In this document: one piece after another, positions 39,503 through 48,371 of the stretch
Numbering within the stretch: position 1 is the stretch's first letter
How the letters are laid out: the number at the start of each line of letters is the position of its first letter
Assembly: GCF_017798165.1 (NCBI RefSeq)
Contig: NZ_CP059068.1
Span: 4,836,001 to 4,900,000, forward strand
Source of the DNA: Rhodoferax sp. AJA081-3
Lineage (GTDB): Bacteria; Pseudomonadota; Gammaproteobacteria; Burkholderiales; Burkholderiaceae_C
Length of the DNA stretch: 64,000 nt
Direction: 5' to 3'
The notes under the pieces: model-generated
What the model was told of the DNA's origin: nothing
What the model saw: the letters and a program-made list of their open reading frames with translations, nothing else
Database searches by the model: none
Made by a program: the position numbers and the translations under genes

Positions 39503-40099
39503 TCAGCGGGCGTTGGTGATGGTTGACGGCCCCATGTCCTGGAAGGGACCCAGCGGGTTGCTGTTGACCTCCACCTCATTGACCACCGGTTGGCCGCCCC
39601 AGCCCCGATAGACCACCACATCGTTGACCAGCAGGATCAACGCGTTGAAACGCCAGCCTGTGGTCTCGGTGCGGCGTTTGAAGTTCACAAAATCGGCAAA
39701 GAAGTTGCCGACACGTGCCTTGCTGATGCGTGCCACATTGAGCTCCCAGCCACGGCACGCCGTGCGGGCATTGAGGCAGGTCACGATGCCGGGGTCCAGG
39801 TCGTCCTTGCCCAGTACGCCGCCATTGAACACCCGTCGCACGATGTCGGCTTGGGTCAGGATGACCGTATTGGGCTGTTTGTCGGGGGTCAGGCCGCGCT
39901 CGGCCAACTCGGTCATACCACTGCGCGAGGGCACCAGGGCTTCGACGGCCTGGCGTGCCGCGTCAAAACTTTGGAACGTGGGGGATTCGGTGTGGGCGCT
40001 GGGAAGCAAAGAACCACAGCCCGTGGCCAGCCATGCAAATGCCAACAACAGCCCTAAGCTAAAAACACGTGGACGGTGGAAAATTTTGGCAGAGCGCAC
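39503..40099 (-). CDS. hypothetical lipoprotein
   Basis: A 198-residue protein of unrecognised family. The N-terminus is a lipoprotein signal (LLLAFAWLATGCG, Cys28). The mature part has SPTFQSFDAARQAVEALVPSRSGMTELAERGLTPDKQPNTVILTQADIVRRVF, and later TACRGWELNVARISKARVGNFFADFVNFKRRTETTGWRF, where the Cys pair (near residues 108 and 114) could form a disulfide. It is probably a periplasm-facing outer-membrane lipoprotein. The function cannot be told. The adjacent genes do not help. Confidence 0.8.
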   Translation of the reverse strand: MRSAKIFHRPRVFSLGLLLAFAWLATGCGSLLPSAHTESPTFQSFDAARQAVEALVPSRSGMTELAERGLTPDKQPNTVILTQADIVRRVFNGGVLGKDDLDPGIVTCLNARTACRGWELNVARISKARVGNFFADFVNFKRRTETTGWRFNALILLVNDVVVYRGWGGQPVVNEVEVNSNPLGPFQDMGPSTITNAR

Positions 40100-40174
40100 A
40101 GCTGTAGCTTAGCAAAATACAGCGACAGTTTGGAAGAAAACCCAACTGCTTAAAAGACCACAGCATGCATGCCA

Positions 40175-40259
40175 TGGTGCCCGGGGCCGGAATCGAACCG
40201 GCACGCCTTGCGGCGCGGGATTTTGAGTCCCGTGCGTCTACCAATTCCACCACCCGGGC
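40175..40259 (-). tRNA. tRNA-Leu (CAA)
   Basis: An 85-base class II tRNA. The acceptor GCCCGGG pairs with CCCGGGC, the D-arm is TGGTGGAATTGGTAGACGCA, the anticodon loop CTCAAAA gives CAA, a variable arm follows, and the T-arm contains GGTTCGATTCC. CCA is encoded. Confidence 0.97.
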
Positions 40260-40301
40260 GACGCGAACTAACAAGACCTAAATTATGGCACATTTAAGGG
40301 C

Positions 40302-41204
40302 ATGAAATACCCAACTATTGAAGACGCGATCGGTAAAACACCTTTGGTGGCCTTGCAACGCATAGGTGCCGACCACAACAGCACCCACAACAACGTCGTG
40401 CTGGGCAAGCTGGAGGGCAACAACCCCGCAGGTTCTGTCAAGGACCGGCCGGCCCTGTCCATGATCCAGCGCGCACAGGAGCGTGGTGACATCAAGCCTG
40501 GCGACACGCTGATCGAGGCCACCTCGGGCAACACCGGCATTGCGCTGGCCATGGCCGCGGCCATCAAAGGTTACCGCATGGTGTTGATCATGCCGGAGGA
40601 TTTGTCCATCGAGCGTGTGCAAACCATGAAGGCCTTTGGTGCCGAGCTGATTCTCACGCCCAAGAGTGGCGGCATGGAATACGCGCGCGACCTGGCCGAG
40701 CAGATGACGCGTGACGGCAAGGGTACGGTGCTGGACCAGTTTGCCAATGCCGACAATCCCCGCATCCACTACGAAACGACAGGCCCCGAGATTTGGGAGC
40801 AAACCAAGGGGCAGATCACACACTTTGTTAGCGCCATGGGTACGACGGGCACCATCACCGGTGTGTCGCGTTTCTTGAATGAGAAAAATCCTGCCATCCG
40901 CATCGTCGGCGCCCAGCCTTCTGAGGGTTCACGGATTCCCGGCATTCGCAAATGGCCGCAGGAGTATTTGCCCAAAATTTATGACCCGGCCAATGTGGAT
41001 GAACTGGTGTACGTGAGCCAGTCGGATGCCGAAGAGATGTGCCGCCGACTGGCGCGCGAAGAGGGCATCTTTGCCGGTATCTCGGCGGCCGGTGCCTGCT
41101 GGGTGGCGCAAGAGATTGCCAGGCGCGAGAAGGACGCCACCATTGTGTTTGTGGTTTGCGACCGCGGCGACCGCTACCTGTCTACCGGAGTATTCCCCGC
41201 ATGA
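40302..41204 (+). CDS. cysM: cysteine synthase B
   Basis: A 300-residue PLP enzyme that makes cysteine from O-acetylserine and sulfide or thiosulfate. YPTIEDAIGKTPLVALQRI and the site GNNPAGSVKDRPAL with the PLP Lys47 are typical. EATSGNTGIALAMAAAIKGY is the substrate loop; RIVGAQPSEGSRIPGIRKWP favours CysM over CysK. The stop overlaps the NUDIX gene by ATGA. Confidence 0.96.
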   Translation: MKYPTIEDAIGKTPLVALQRIGADHNSTHNNVVLGKLEGNNPAGSVKDRPALSMIQRAQERGDIKPGDTLIEATSGNTGIALAMAAAIKGYRMVLIMPEDLSIERVQTMKAFGAELILTPKSGGMEYARDLAEQMTRDGKGTVLDQFANADNPRIHYETTGPEIWEQTKGQITHFVSAMGTTGTITGVSRFLNEKNPAIRIVGAQPSEGSRIPGIRKWPQEYLPKIYDPANVDELVYVSQSDAEEMCRRLAREEGIFAGISAAGACWVAQEIARREKDATIVFVVCDRGDRYLSTGVFPA

Positions 41205-41737
41205 CGGCGCTGCAGGCCTTCAAATACTGCCCGCAGTGCGCCACAGAATTGGCCCCCATTGCCAGGGCGGAAGACGGCGGAGACAAGACACGCCTGCGGT
41301 GTCCGGCGTGTGATTACACGCACTGGAACAACCCAGTTCCCGTGCTCGCTGCCGTGATCGAATACGACGGACAGATATTGCTGGCGCGCAACGCGGCGTG
41401 GCCAGGCAAGATGTATGCGCTGATCACTGGTTTTATGGAAGCCGGTGAGACGCCCAAAGAGGGCATTGCCCGTGAGATTGCCGAAGAGACCAACCTGACG
41501 ACGGACGCGCTGGACCTGATTGGTGTCTACGATTTTCAGCGCATGAACCAGATCATCATTGCCTACCACGCGGTCTGCCACGGCGAGGTGCGTTTGTCGC
41601 CGGAGCTGGTGGACTACCGGCTGTACGCGCCGCAGGATGTCAAGTGTTGGCCTGCCGGTACCGGCTATGCTCTGGCCGATTGGCTCACTGCACAGGGCCA
41701 CACGCCAAACTTCATAGAATTTCCCAAGCGAGACTGA
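41201..41737 (+). CDS. NUDIX hydrolase with zinc ribbon
   Basis: A 178-residue protein. An N-terminal zinc ribbon (YCPQCATEL and RCPACDY) precedes a NUDIX domain with the box GFMEAGETPKEGIAREIAEETNL, where the usual last Gly is Asn. The zinc ribbon plus NUDIX layout resembles NudC (NADH pyrophosphatase/decapping), but the length is shorter than classical NudC, so substrate is uncertain. Coupled to cysM by ATGA, start at 41201. Confidence 0.88.
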   Translation: MTALQAFKYCPQCATELAPIARAEDGGDKTRLRCPACDYTHWNNPVPVLAAVIEYDGQILLARNAAWPGKMYALITGFMEAGETPKEGIAREIAEETNLTTDALDLIGVYDFQRMNQIIIAYHAVCHGEVRLSPELVDYRLYAPQDVKCWPAGTGYALADWLTAQGHTPNFIEFPKRD

Positions 41738-41749
41738 TTGAGTACCACC

Positions 41750-41977
41750 ATGCAAGCCGACAAAGAAATCGATACCCGCGGTCTGAATTGCCCGTTACCT
41801 ATTTTGAAGGCCAAGAAGGCCTTGGCTGACATGTCCACGGGGCAGACGCTCAAGGTTGTGTCCACCGACCAGGGTTCCATCCGCGACTTTCAGGCATTTG
41901 CCCGGCAGACGGGGAACGAGCTGGTGGGGCAGGAGACCATCAACAACGAGTTTGTGCACGTGTTGCGTCGGCGTTAA
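41750..41977 (+). CDS. TusA-family sulfurtransferase
   Basis: A 75-residue TusA-like protein. The motif LNCPLPILKAKKAL contains the conserved CPxP cysteine that carries persulfide sulfur. In E. coli TusA passes sulfur for tRNA 2-thiouridine; other members feed sulfur metabolism. The ATG at 41750 gives the usual family size; a TTG at 41738 would add four residues. It lies 12 bases after the NUDIX gene, and the cysM-linked operon suggests a sulfur role. Confidence 0.9.
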   Translation: MQADKEIDTRGLNCPLPILKAKKALADMSTGQTLKVVSTDQGSIRDFQAFARQTGNELVGQETINNEFVHVLRRR

Positions 41978-42028
41978 CTTTCGACAGCCGCACGCGCCCG
42001 CAACAAACCGCAGGCGGATACCGCCGCT

Positions 42029-42065
42029 CGTGTCCCCCGCCCGCTACGCGGGCTCCTCCTTTACC
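42029..42065. repeat. family B repeat core, inverted copy
   Basis: The minus strand reads AGGTAAAGGAGGAGCCCG, then a short hairpin loop, then GGGCGGGGGACACG, as in the 17074 copy. It lies in the 147-base gap between convergent genes, so it could act as a bidirectional terminator. Confidence 0.6.
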
Positions 42066-42124
42066 TCGCTTTGGTACCCACCTCCGGTCCGTCGCTGGAC
42101 CGCTTGGTGATGAGGTGAACCAGC

Positions 42125-45055
42125 TCAGCCCAGCCGCTTCAGTTGGTCGCGCAGCTTGTTCAGCGTATCCGTAAATTCGGCCACGCGTTTGCGCTCTTGT
42201 TCCAGCACCGCTGCCGGGGCTTTGGCTACAAAGGCTTCGTTGCTGAGTTTGACTTGGGCTTTGCTGATCTGGTCTTCCAGGCGTGCTATCTCTTTGCCAA
42301 TCCGCAGCTTCTCGGCGGCCACATCCACTTCCATGTGCAGGCAGATGCGGGCTTCACCAACCACGGCTACCGGAGCGGCCTTGGCTGCTGCTTGCCATGC
42401 GGCTTCGTCGTCGAACAGACGCACTTCGTTGAGCTTGGACAGGGCTTGCAACACGGGTGCCGACGCCTTCAGGAATGCGCTTTCGGCTGGCGTCTGCGCC
42501 AGCACAAACAGTGGCAGGCGGGTCGATGGAGAGACATTCATTTCGCCGCGCAGGTTGCGGCAGGCATCGACCAACTGCTTGAGCTTGGTGACATGGGCGA
42601 TAGCCGCTTCGTCAATGCGCTCGGGCTGGCTGATGGGGTAGGCTGCGATGGCGATGGAGGGCCCTTCGCGGCCAGCGACGGGTGCCACCTTTTGCCACAG
42701 CTCTTCCGAGATGAAGGGTGTGACGGGATGGATGAGGCGCAGCAGGGTTTCCAGCGTGCGGATTAGCGTGCGGCGGGTGGCGCGCTGCCGGGCTGGGGTG
42801 CCGGTCTGGATCTGCACCTTGGCGATTTCCAGGTACCAGTCGCAGAACTCGTTCCACGCAAAGTCGTAGATTGTGTTGGCGACGTTGTCCAGGCGGTAGT
42901 CGGCAAAGCCTTGGGCCACGTTGGCCTCGGCTTTTTGGAGCATGGAGACGATCCAGCGGTCTGCGGGGCTGAAGTCTAGGTAGCCGTGGGCGGATCCACC
43001 CACTGCGCATTCTTCCTTGGTGTGTTCTTGCAGGCCGCAGTCCTGGCCTTCGCAGTTCATCAGTACAAAACGGGTGGCGTTCCACAGTTTGTTGCAGAAG
43101 TTGCGGTAACCCTCGCAGCGTTTGCTGTCGAAGTTGATGGACCGGCCCAGCGATGCGAGTGCGGCGAAGGTGAAGCGCAGGGCGTCGGCGCCGTAGGCGG
43201 GGATGCCTTCGGGGAATTCTTTTTCGGTGTTCTTGCGGACTTGGGGTGCGGTCTCGGGTTTGCGCAAACCCTCCGAGCGTTTGGCGAGCAAAGGTATCAG
43301 TGCAATGCCGTCGATCAAGTCGACCGGGTCCAGCACATTGCCCTCACTCTTGCTCATCTTCTTGCCTTGGGCGTCTTTGACCAGGCCGTGGATGTAGACA
43401 TGTTTGAACGGCACACGTCCGGTGAAGTGGGTCGTCATCATGATCATGCGGGCGACCCAGAAGAAGATGATGTCGTAGCCGGTGACCAGTACGCTGGAGG
43501 GCAGGTACAGGTTGTAGTCATCGATTGCCGACTCGCTTTGCTGCGGCCAGTTCATGGTGCTGAAGGGCACCAGAGCAGATGAATACCAAGTGTCCAGCAC
43601 ATCTTCGTCGCGGCGCAGTTTTTTGCCGGGCGCTTTTGCCTGTGCGTCCGCTTCGTTGCGGGCCACGATGACATTGCCGTCTTCGTCGTACCACGCCGGG
43701 ATCTGATGCCCCCACCACAGCTGGCGGCTGATGCACCAGTCCTGGATATTGTTCATCCACTGGTTGTAGGTGTTGATCCAGTTCTCGGGCACAAACTGCA
43801 CCTGGCCGCTGTGGACTGCGTCAATGGCTTTTTGCGCGATGGATTTGCCGGTGGCATCCCCTTCGCCAACCTTGTTGACCGCCACAAACCACTGGTCGGT
43901 CAGCATGGGTTCAACCACCTGGCCGGTGCGGGCGCAGACCGGCACCATGTTCTTGTGTGGCACGGCTTTTTCGAGGAAGCCCTGTTCTTCCAAATCCTTC
44001 AACACCGCCTTACGGCAGTCATAACGGTCCAGGCCGCGGTAGGCGGCTGGGCCATTGTTGTTGATCTTGGCGTCCAGCGTGAAGATGGTGATCAGCGGCA
44101 GGCCGTGGCGTTGGGAGCAGGCGTAGTCGTTGAAGTCGTGTGCGCCGGTGATCTTGACGCAGCCGCTGCCGAATGCCTTGTCGACAAAATCATCCGCAAT
44201 GATGGGGATCTTGCGGTCGCACAGGGGCAGGTCGACCAGCTTGCCGATCAGGTGCTGGTAACGCTCGTCGTCGGGGTGCACACACAGCGCGCCGTCGGCC
44301 AGCATGGTCTCGGGGCGGGTGGTGGCAATGTGCATGCCACGCAGCGGTGTGCCGTCAGCCGCGGTTTGCGGGCCGTCGCTGAACGGGTACTCAATGTGCC
44401 ACATGAAGCTGTTGCGCTCTTCGTTCTCCACCTCCAGGTCACTCACCGCGCTTTGCAGCACTGGGTCCCAGTTCACCAGGCGTTTGCCACGGTAGATCAG
44501 GCCTTGTTCGTACAGCTGCACAAAGGTTTCGGTCACGGTTTTGGACAGCTTGGGGTCCATCGTGAAGTACTCGCGGCTCCAATCCACGGTGTCGCCCATG
44601 CGGCGCATCTGTGTGGTGATGGTGTTGCCCGATTTCTCTTTCCACTCCCAGACCTTTTTCACAAAGGCTTCGCGGCCCAGGTCGTGGCGGCTGATTTTTT
44701 GGTCCTGTAACTGGCGTTCGACAACGATTTGTGTGGCGATGCCGGCGTGGTCCGTGCCCGGCACCCAGACGGTGTTGGCGCCCAGCATGCGGTGGTAGCG
44801 CGTCAGGCTGTCCATGATGGTCTGGTTGAACGCATGACCCATGTGCAGCGTGCCGGTCACATTGGGCGGTGGTAGCTGGATCGCAAAGGCGGGCTGGCCG
44901 GCCTTGGGAGCCTGGGTGCCGCGGTATCCGGCCACGCCGTAACCACGCTTCTCCCACTCGGGTCCCCAATGGGCTTCCAGCGCTACGGGCTCGAAGGATT
45001 TGGACAGGGACTGCAGGCCGGGTTGTGCGGGGGGAGTGGATGCGGTGTCGGTCAT
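42125..45055 (-). CDS. valS: valine--tRNA ligase
   Basis: A 976-residue class I aminoacyl-tRNA synthetase. [21 protein letters not shown] is the HIGH region, [18 protein letters not shown] the KMSKS region, and the CP1 editing domain ([22 protein letters not shown] and on) lies between. The last 75 residues (from about 900) form the typical C-terminal coiled coil that contacts the tRNA. Length is standard. The gene is monocistronic, convergent with the TusA-like gene. Confidence 0.98.
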   Translation of the reverse strand: MTDTASTPPAQPGLQSLSKSFEPVALEAHWGPEWEKRGYGVAGYRGTQAPKAGQPAFAIQLPPPNVTGTLHMGHAFNQTIMDSLTRYHRMLGANTVWVPGTDHAGIATQIVVERQLQDQKISRHDLGREAFVKKVWEWKEKSGNTITTQMRRMGDTVDWSREYFTMDPKLSKTVTETFVQLYEQGLIYRGKRLVNWDPVLQSAVSDLEVENEERNSFMWHIEYPFSDGPQTAADGTPLRGMHIATTRPETMLADGALCVHPDDERYQHLIGKLVDLPLCDRKIPIIADDFVDKAFGSGCVKITGAHDFNDYACSQRHGLPLITIFTLDAKINNNGPAAYRGLDRYDCRKAVLKDLEEQGFLEKAVPHKNMVPVCARTGQVVEPMLTDQWFVAVNKVGEGDATGKSIAQKAIDAVHSGQVQFVPENWINTYNQWMNNIQDWCISRQLWWGHQIPAWYDEDGNVIVARNEADAQAKAPGKKLRRDEDVLDTWYSSALVPFSTMNWPQQSESAIDDYNLYLPSSVLVTGYDIIFFWVARMIMMTTHFTGRVPFKHVYIHGLVKDAQGKKMSKSEGNVLDPVDLIDGIALIPLLAKRSEGLRKPETAPQVRKNTEKEFPEGIPAYGADALRFTFAALASLGRSINFDSKRCEGYRNFCNKLWNATRFVLMNCEGQDCGLQEHTKEECAVGGSAHGYLDFSPADRWIVSMLQKAEANVAQGFADYRLDNVANTIYDFAWNEFCDWYLEIAKVQIQTGTPARQRATRRTLIRTLETLLRLIHPVTPFISEELWQKVAPVAGREGPSIAIAAYPISQPERIDEAAIAHVTKLKQLVDACRNLRGEMNVSPSTRLPLFVLAQTPAESAFLKASAPVLQALSKLNEVRLFDDEAAWQAAAKAAPVAVVGEARICLHMEVDVAAEKLRIGKEIARLEDQISKAQVKLSNEAFVAKAPAAVLEQERKRVAEFTDTLNKLRDQLKRLG

Positions 45056-45132
45056 GGTGGGGTATTTCGGTCAGGACCGGTGATTTTACCGGTACGATGG
45101 CGCGCGAACAGAGACCGCCAGGAGCCCGCACC

Positions 45133-46176
45133 GTGCACATTTGCGAAACCGAGCGCTTGCGCATACGCCATTTCACCGAGGATGACGCCGCCTTTATCGT
45201 GCGGCTGCTTAACGAGCCGTCCTTCATCCGACACATTTCCGACAAGGGCGTGCGTACCTTGGACGATGCCGTGGCTTATTTGCGCAAAGGCCCGATGGCC
45301 AGTGTCCAAATCCATGGCTTTGGCTTGAGTCGGGTGGAGTTGAAAGCCACGGGGGAAGCCATTGGCATGTGTGGCCTGATCCAACGTCCCAACTTTGACG
45401 ACGTGGATGTTGGCTACGCTTTCTTGCCTGAATTCTGGTCACAGGGATATGCCAGTGAGGCCACCCGTGCCGTGCTGGATGCCGCGGTGCGAGAACGCGG
45501 TTTGCGGCGGGTGATTGCGGTGGTGAACCCCGACAATATGGCGTCCATCCGTATGCTGGAGAAACTCGGGTTTCGCTTTGAAAGAATGGTCCAACTGGTG
45601 GCAGGTGAGCCCGAGATCAGGCAGTTTGGACTGGCGCTATCGGCCTGCGTGCGCCTCTCCCCCGCTGATGCACCTGCCTACCGGGCGTTGATGCTGCAAG
45701 CCTATGCCCTGCATCCCGACGCCTTTACCTCCAGTGTGGCAGAGCGGGAGGCGCTGCCACTGTCCTGGTGGCAGGCACGGTTGGCGGGCGACGCCGTTGC
45801 CAAGGATGTTGTCTACGGTGCGTTCCACCAGGGCGTGCTTGCGGGTGTGGTCGGCCTGACGTTCGACGGTCGCGAGAAGGCCCGGCACAAGGCCCACCTT
45901 TTTGGCATGTACGTGCCACAGCAGTATCGGCGCCTGGGGCTGGGGCGTCAGTTGGTCGACACTGCACTGGGGGTTGCGCGCGCCCGACCCGGCGTACAGG
46001 TGGTACAACTAACGGTTACCGAGGGTAATTCCAGTGCACAAGGGCTGTACGCCGCTTGCGGCTTTCAGGTGTTTGGCGTGGAGCCCCTCGCCGTTGCAGT
46101 GGGCCGGGGTTTTGTGTCCAAGGTACACATGTGGTGTCCGCTGGGCCGCTCTGCAGTGCCGCACCCGCATGGTTAA
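45133..46176 (+). CDS. tandem GNAT-family N-acetyltransferase fusion
   Basis: A 347-residue protein formed by two acetyltransferase domains. Residues 1-170 resemble RimJ/RimL types (TERLRIRHFTEDDAAFIVRLLNEPSFIRHI, VGYAFLPEFWSQGYASEATRAVL, NMASIRMLEKLGF). Residues 180-340 are a second GNAT domain with GMYVPQQYRRLGLGRQLVDTAL and NSSAQGLYAACGFQVFG. The start is GTG at 45133, with AGGAG 9 bases before it; ATG 45097 would add 12 residues. The substrates are unknown; single-domain relatives acetylate small molecules or ribosomal proteins. Divergent from valS. Confidence 0.85.
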   Translation: MHICETERLRIRHFTEDDAAFIVRLLNEPSFIRHISDKGVRTLDDAVAYLRKGPMASVQIHGFGLSRVELKATGEAIGMCGLIQRPNFDDVDVGYAFLPEFWSQGYASEATRAVLDAAVRERGLRRVIAVVNPDNMASIRMLEKLGFRFERMVQLVAGEPEIRQFGLALSACVRLSPADAPAYRALMLQAYALHPDAFTSSVAEREALPLSWWQARLAGDAVAKDVVYGAFHQGVLAGVVGLTFDGREKARHKAHLFGMYVPQQYRRLGLGRQLVDTALGVARARPGVQVVQLTVTEGNSSAQGLYAACGFQVFGVEPLAVAVGRGFVSKVHMWCPLGRSAVPHPHG

Positions 46177-46338
46177 GCAGGCTGGACTGGGCTTGCCAAT
46201 GGGTCAGGGTGTTGTCGCAGCACTGGGCGTATGCTTGCGGGTGGGCCTGTGGCCCGCTTGGTGCGCCTAGCGTGTCAGGATGCTGGAACGTCTGCAGACC
46301 CGCTAGGTCCCACAGGCATGCATTTTCAAGAATCATTT

Positions 46339-46893
46339 ATGAAAAATTGGCCTCTAGCCCCCGTCGGTGTTCACTCTATTGCTATAGTTTGCATAGCGGT
46401 CTCCAGCCTGTGTGTCGGCCTCTTACCCGTAGGCGCACTGGCGCAACAAAGTGCGCCCGCTTCTGCACCCATCCCTGCGGGAACCGGCGCTGGTGTCCAC
46501 AGCCCCAACAGCCCGTTTGCGCCGCTGCAGGAGCGCGCCGACGTATTGCCCTGGTCCGTGCTGACGGACGTGAAGACCCGCGTTGAAAAGAACCGCATGC
46601 TGCCCGTGTTCCCGGCACAGGTGCTGGCGTTGCACCAGAAGAGCCAGCGTATACAGGGCTTCATGATGCCGCTGGAGCCCGGCGAGAAGCAAAAGCACTT
46701 CTTGCTCAGCTCCGTGCCACTGACCTGTTCCTTCTGCGTGCCAGGCGGGCCCGAGAGCATGGTCGAGGTCAAGACCAAGACGCCGATCAAGTACTCCCTG
46801 GAACCGGTGGTGGTGGAAGGGCAGTTTGCGGTGTTGAAAGACGACCCGTATGGGCTGTATTACCGTATCAACGATGCGGTGGTGGTGAAGTAA
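46339..46893 (+). CDS. DUF3299-domain exported protein
   Basis: A 184-residue protein. The signal peptide is mostly encoded by a family A repeat (MKNWPLAPVGVHSIAIVCIAVSSLCVGLLPVGALAQQ, cleavage near residue 36). The mature part contains SVLTDVKTRVEKNRMLPVFPAQVLALHQKSQRIQGFMMPLEPGEKQKHFLLSSVPLTCSFCVPGGPESMVEV; this is the DUF3299 pattern with its CSFCxPG motif, which may bind metal or form a disulfide. The start at 46339 needs care: an in-frame ATG lies at 46318, and neither has a strong ribosome binding site. Function unknown. Confidence 0.82.
   Translation: MKNWPLAPVGVHSIAIVCIAVSSLCVGLLPVGALAQQSAPASAPIPAGTGAGVHSPNSPFAPLQERADVLPWSVLTDVKTRVEKNRMLPVFPAQVLALHQKSQRIQGFMMPLEPGEKQKHFLLSSVPLTCSFCVPGGPESMVEVKTKTPIKYSLEPVVVEGQFAVLKDDPYGLYYRINDAVVVK
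46344..46398 (-). repeat. family A repeat within the signal peptide region, copy 7
   Basis: The plus strand carries TTGGCCTCTAGCCCCCGTCG and then the small palindrome GCTATAGTTTGCATAGC. It is nearly identical to the intergenic copies yet starts five bases after a start codon and is read as WPLAPVGVHSIAIVCIA. Confidence 0.8.
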
Positions 46894-46899
46894 CGGAGG

Positions 46900-47538
46900 C
46901 TAGGGCGCCAGACGATCGCGCTGCCACCTGCCGTCCGCAGCCAAGGTATACCGCAGCCGGTCATGCAGTCGGCTCTTGCGCCCCTGCCAAAATTGCCAGT
47001 TGTCCGGCTTCAAGCGGTAGCCGCCCCAATGCGGCGGTCGCGGTGGTTGCAGCAAAAACTGTGCGGCGTATTTGGCCGCATTGGCCACCAGCACACCACG
47101 GCCCGATATCACTTCGCTCTGCGGTGACGCCCAGGCGCCGATGCGTGAATCCAGTGGCCGGGTTTTGAAGTACGCGTCGCTTTCTTCGGCGCTGACTTTT
47201 TCGACAATACCTTCGATACGCACCACCCGCTCCAGCTCCACCCAATGGAATTGCAAGGCGGCAAATGGATTGCCCGCCAGCTCCTTCCCCTTGCGGCTGT
47301 CGTAGTTGGTGAACCAGGTGATGCCCTCGGCGTCATACCCCTTGATCAGCACGATGCGTGTGGACGGGCGCAGGTTGCTGGCCACGGTGGCCAGCGTCAT
47401 GGCATTGGGTTCGGGCACTTCGGACGCAATGGCTTCCTTGAGCCATTGGTCGAACTGCTGCAGGGGGTCTGCGTGGGAGGCCGACTCGTCGAGTTCGGCG
47501 CGTTCGTAGCTTTTGCGAAGGTCGGCAATAGAGGTCAT
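46900..47538 (-). CDS. pdxH: pyridoxamine 5'-phosphate oxidase
   Basis: A 212-residue FMN enzyme that makes pyridoxal 5'-phosphate. [76 protein letters not shown] residues and the end [27 protein letters not shown] are diagnostic. The length is typical. It is convergent with the DUF3299 gene, whose stop is 7 bases away. Confidence 0.97.
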   Translation of the reverse strand: MTSIADLRKSYERAELDESASHADPLQQFDQWLKEAIASEVPEPNAMTLATVASNLRPSTRIVLIKGYDAEGITWFTNYDSRKGKELAGNPFAALQFHWVELERVVRIEGIVEKVSAEESDAYFKTRPLDSRIGAWASPQSEVISGRGVLVANAAKYAAQFLLQPPRPPHWGGYRLKPDNWQFWQGRKSRLHDRLRYTLAADGRWQRDRLAP

Positions 47539-47583
47539 GGGCGCAGTATAGAAGCGCGCCCCAGTCCTCTATGGGCCCAGTGC

Positions 47584-48153
47584 CTAGGCTACGGCCATCA
47601 TCCCTGCTTTGGGGGCCCCCAGGATCTTGCTGTCTACGGTGGAGCCAAACTGGATGTCACCCATCAGCTGACCGCCTTCCTGGATCACGACCTTGCCGTA
47701 ACGGATCTTGCCGGTTACGCGCCCGGTGGCGTAAATCACCAGCTTCTGGCGCACGGTCAGGTCGCCATTGAACTCGCCGTGGATCTCGGCAAAGTCGATG
47801 TCGGCCGAGCCTTTGAAAGCGCCGATCTCGGTGATGTGCATCACGCGGGAATCCATGGTGGCTTCTACGGTGCCTTCGACAACCAGGGTGTCGCAGTCGG
47901 TGATTTCCACACCCTTGAGTTTGATGTTGGGCCCCACGGTGAGTTTGCTGCCGCCTTCCTTGGTAGGGGCGCCCGATACCGGCGCTGCTGCTGCAATGGG
48001 GGCAACGGCAGCGGGCGCTGCCACGGGGGTTGTCTGGGTTGCCGAACCCATGCCGCCGGAGCCGGACAGGCCGCCTGTTCGGTTGCTGGCGGTTGTGCTG
48101 TTGTTGGCCGGAGTCTCGGGGCGTTTACCAAAGAAAGGAGGTTGCATAGACAT
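47584..48153 (-). CDS. bactofilin (polymer-forming cytoskeletal protein)
   Basis: A 189-residue bactofilin. A disordered Pro/Ala/Gly-rich N-terminus (residues 1-68) precedes a right-handed beta-helix domain with a repeated hydrophobic pattern (GPNIKLKGVEITDCDTLVVEGTVEAT, IHGEFNGDLTVRQKLVIYATGRVTGKIRYGKVVIQEGGQLMGDIQ). Bactofilins polymerise without nucleotide and scaffold cell-wall or stalk growth. GAAGGAAA precedes the ATG. No M23 peptidase, a frequent partner, is next to it. Confidence 0.9.
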   Translation of the reverse strand: MSMQPPFFGKRPETPANNSTTASNRTGGLSGSGGMGSATQTTPVAAPAAVAPIAAAAPVSGAPTKEGGSKLTVGPNIKLKGVEITDCDTLVVEGTVEATMDSRVMHITEIGAFKGSADIDFAEIHGEFNGDLTVRQKLVIYATGRVTGKIRYGKVVIQEGGQLMGDIQFGSTVDSKILGAPKAGMMAVA

Positions 48154-48220
48154 CAGGTTTCCTTCAAAAAATTGAAGAATTGATACTAGTCCCGTCGCTC
48201 AGTGAAAACCCTTGGTGAAT

Positions 48221-48257
48221 TGCAACATCCATGGTCTAAATGCCACCAAATGTTGCA
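48221..48257. promoter_or_regulatory. 8-bp inverted repeat in the bactofilin/DUF418 divergent region
   Basis: TGCAACAT (48221-48228) and ATGTTGCA (48250-48257) are perfect inverted copies separated by 21 bases, in the 218-base region between two divergent genes. It could bind a regulator; nothing more can be said. Confidence 0.35.
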
Positions 48258-48371
48258 GGTGTGTGCCAAACCACGTAACGCATCCCTCAAAGACGCGCTT
48301 CGTCGCAAAATAGTGTCGTTATCGCGCACCCAAGGTTAGAGTGCTGGCTTCTACAAGGAGGAGACACCACC

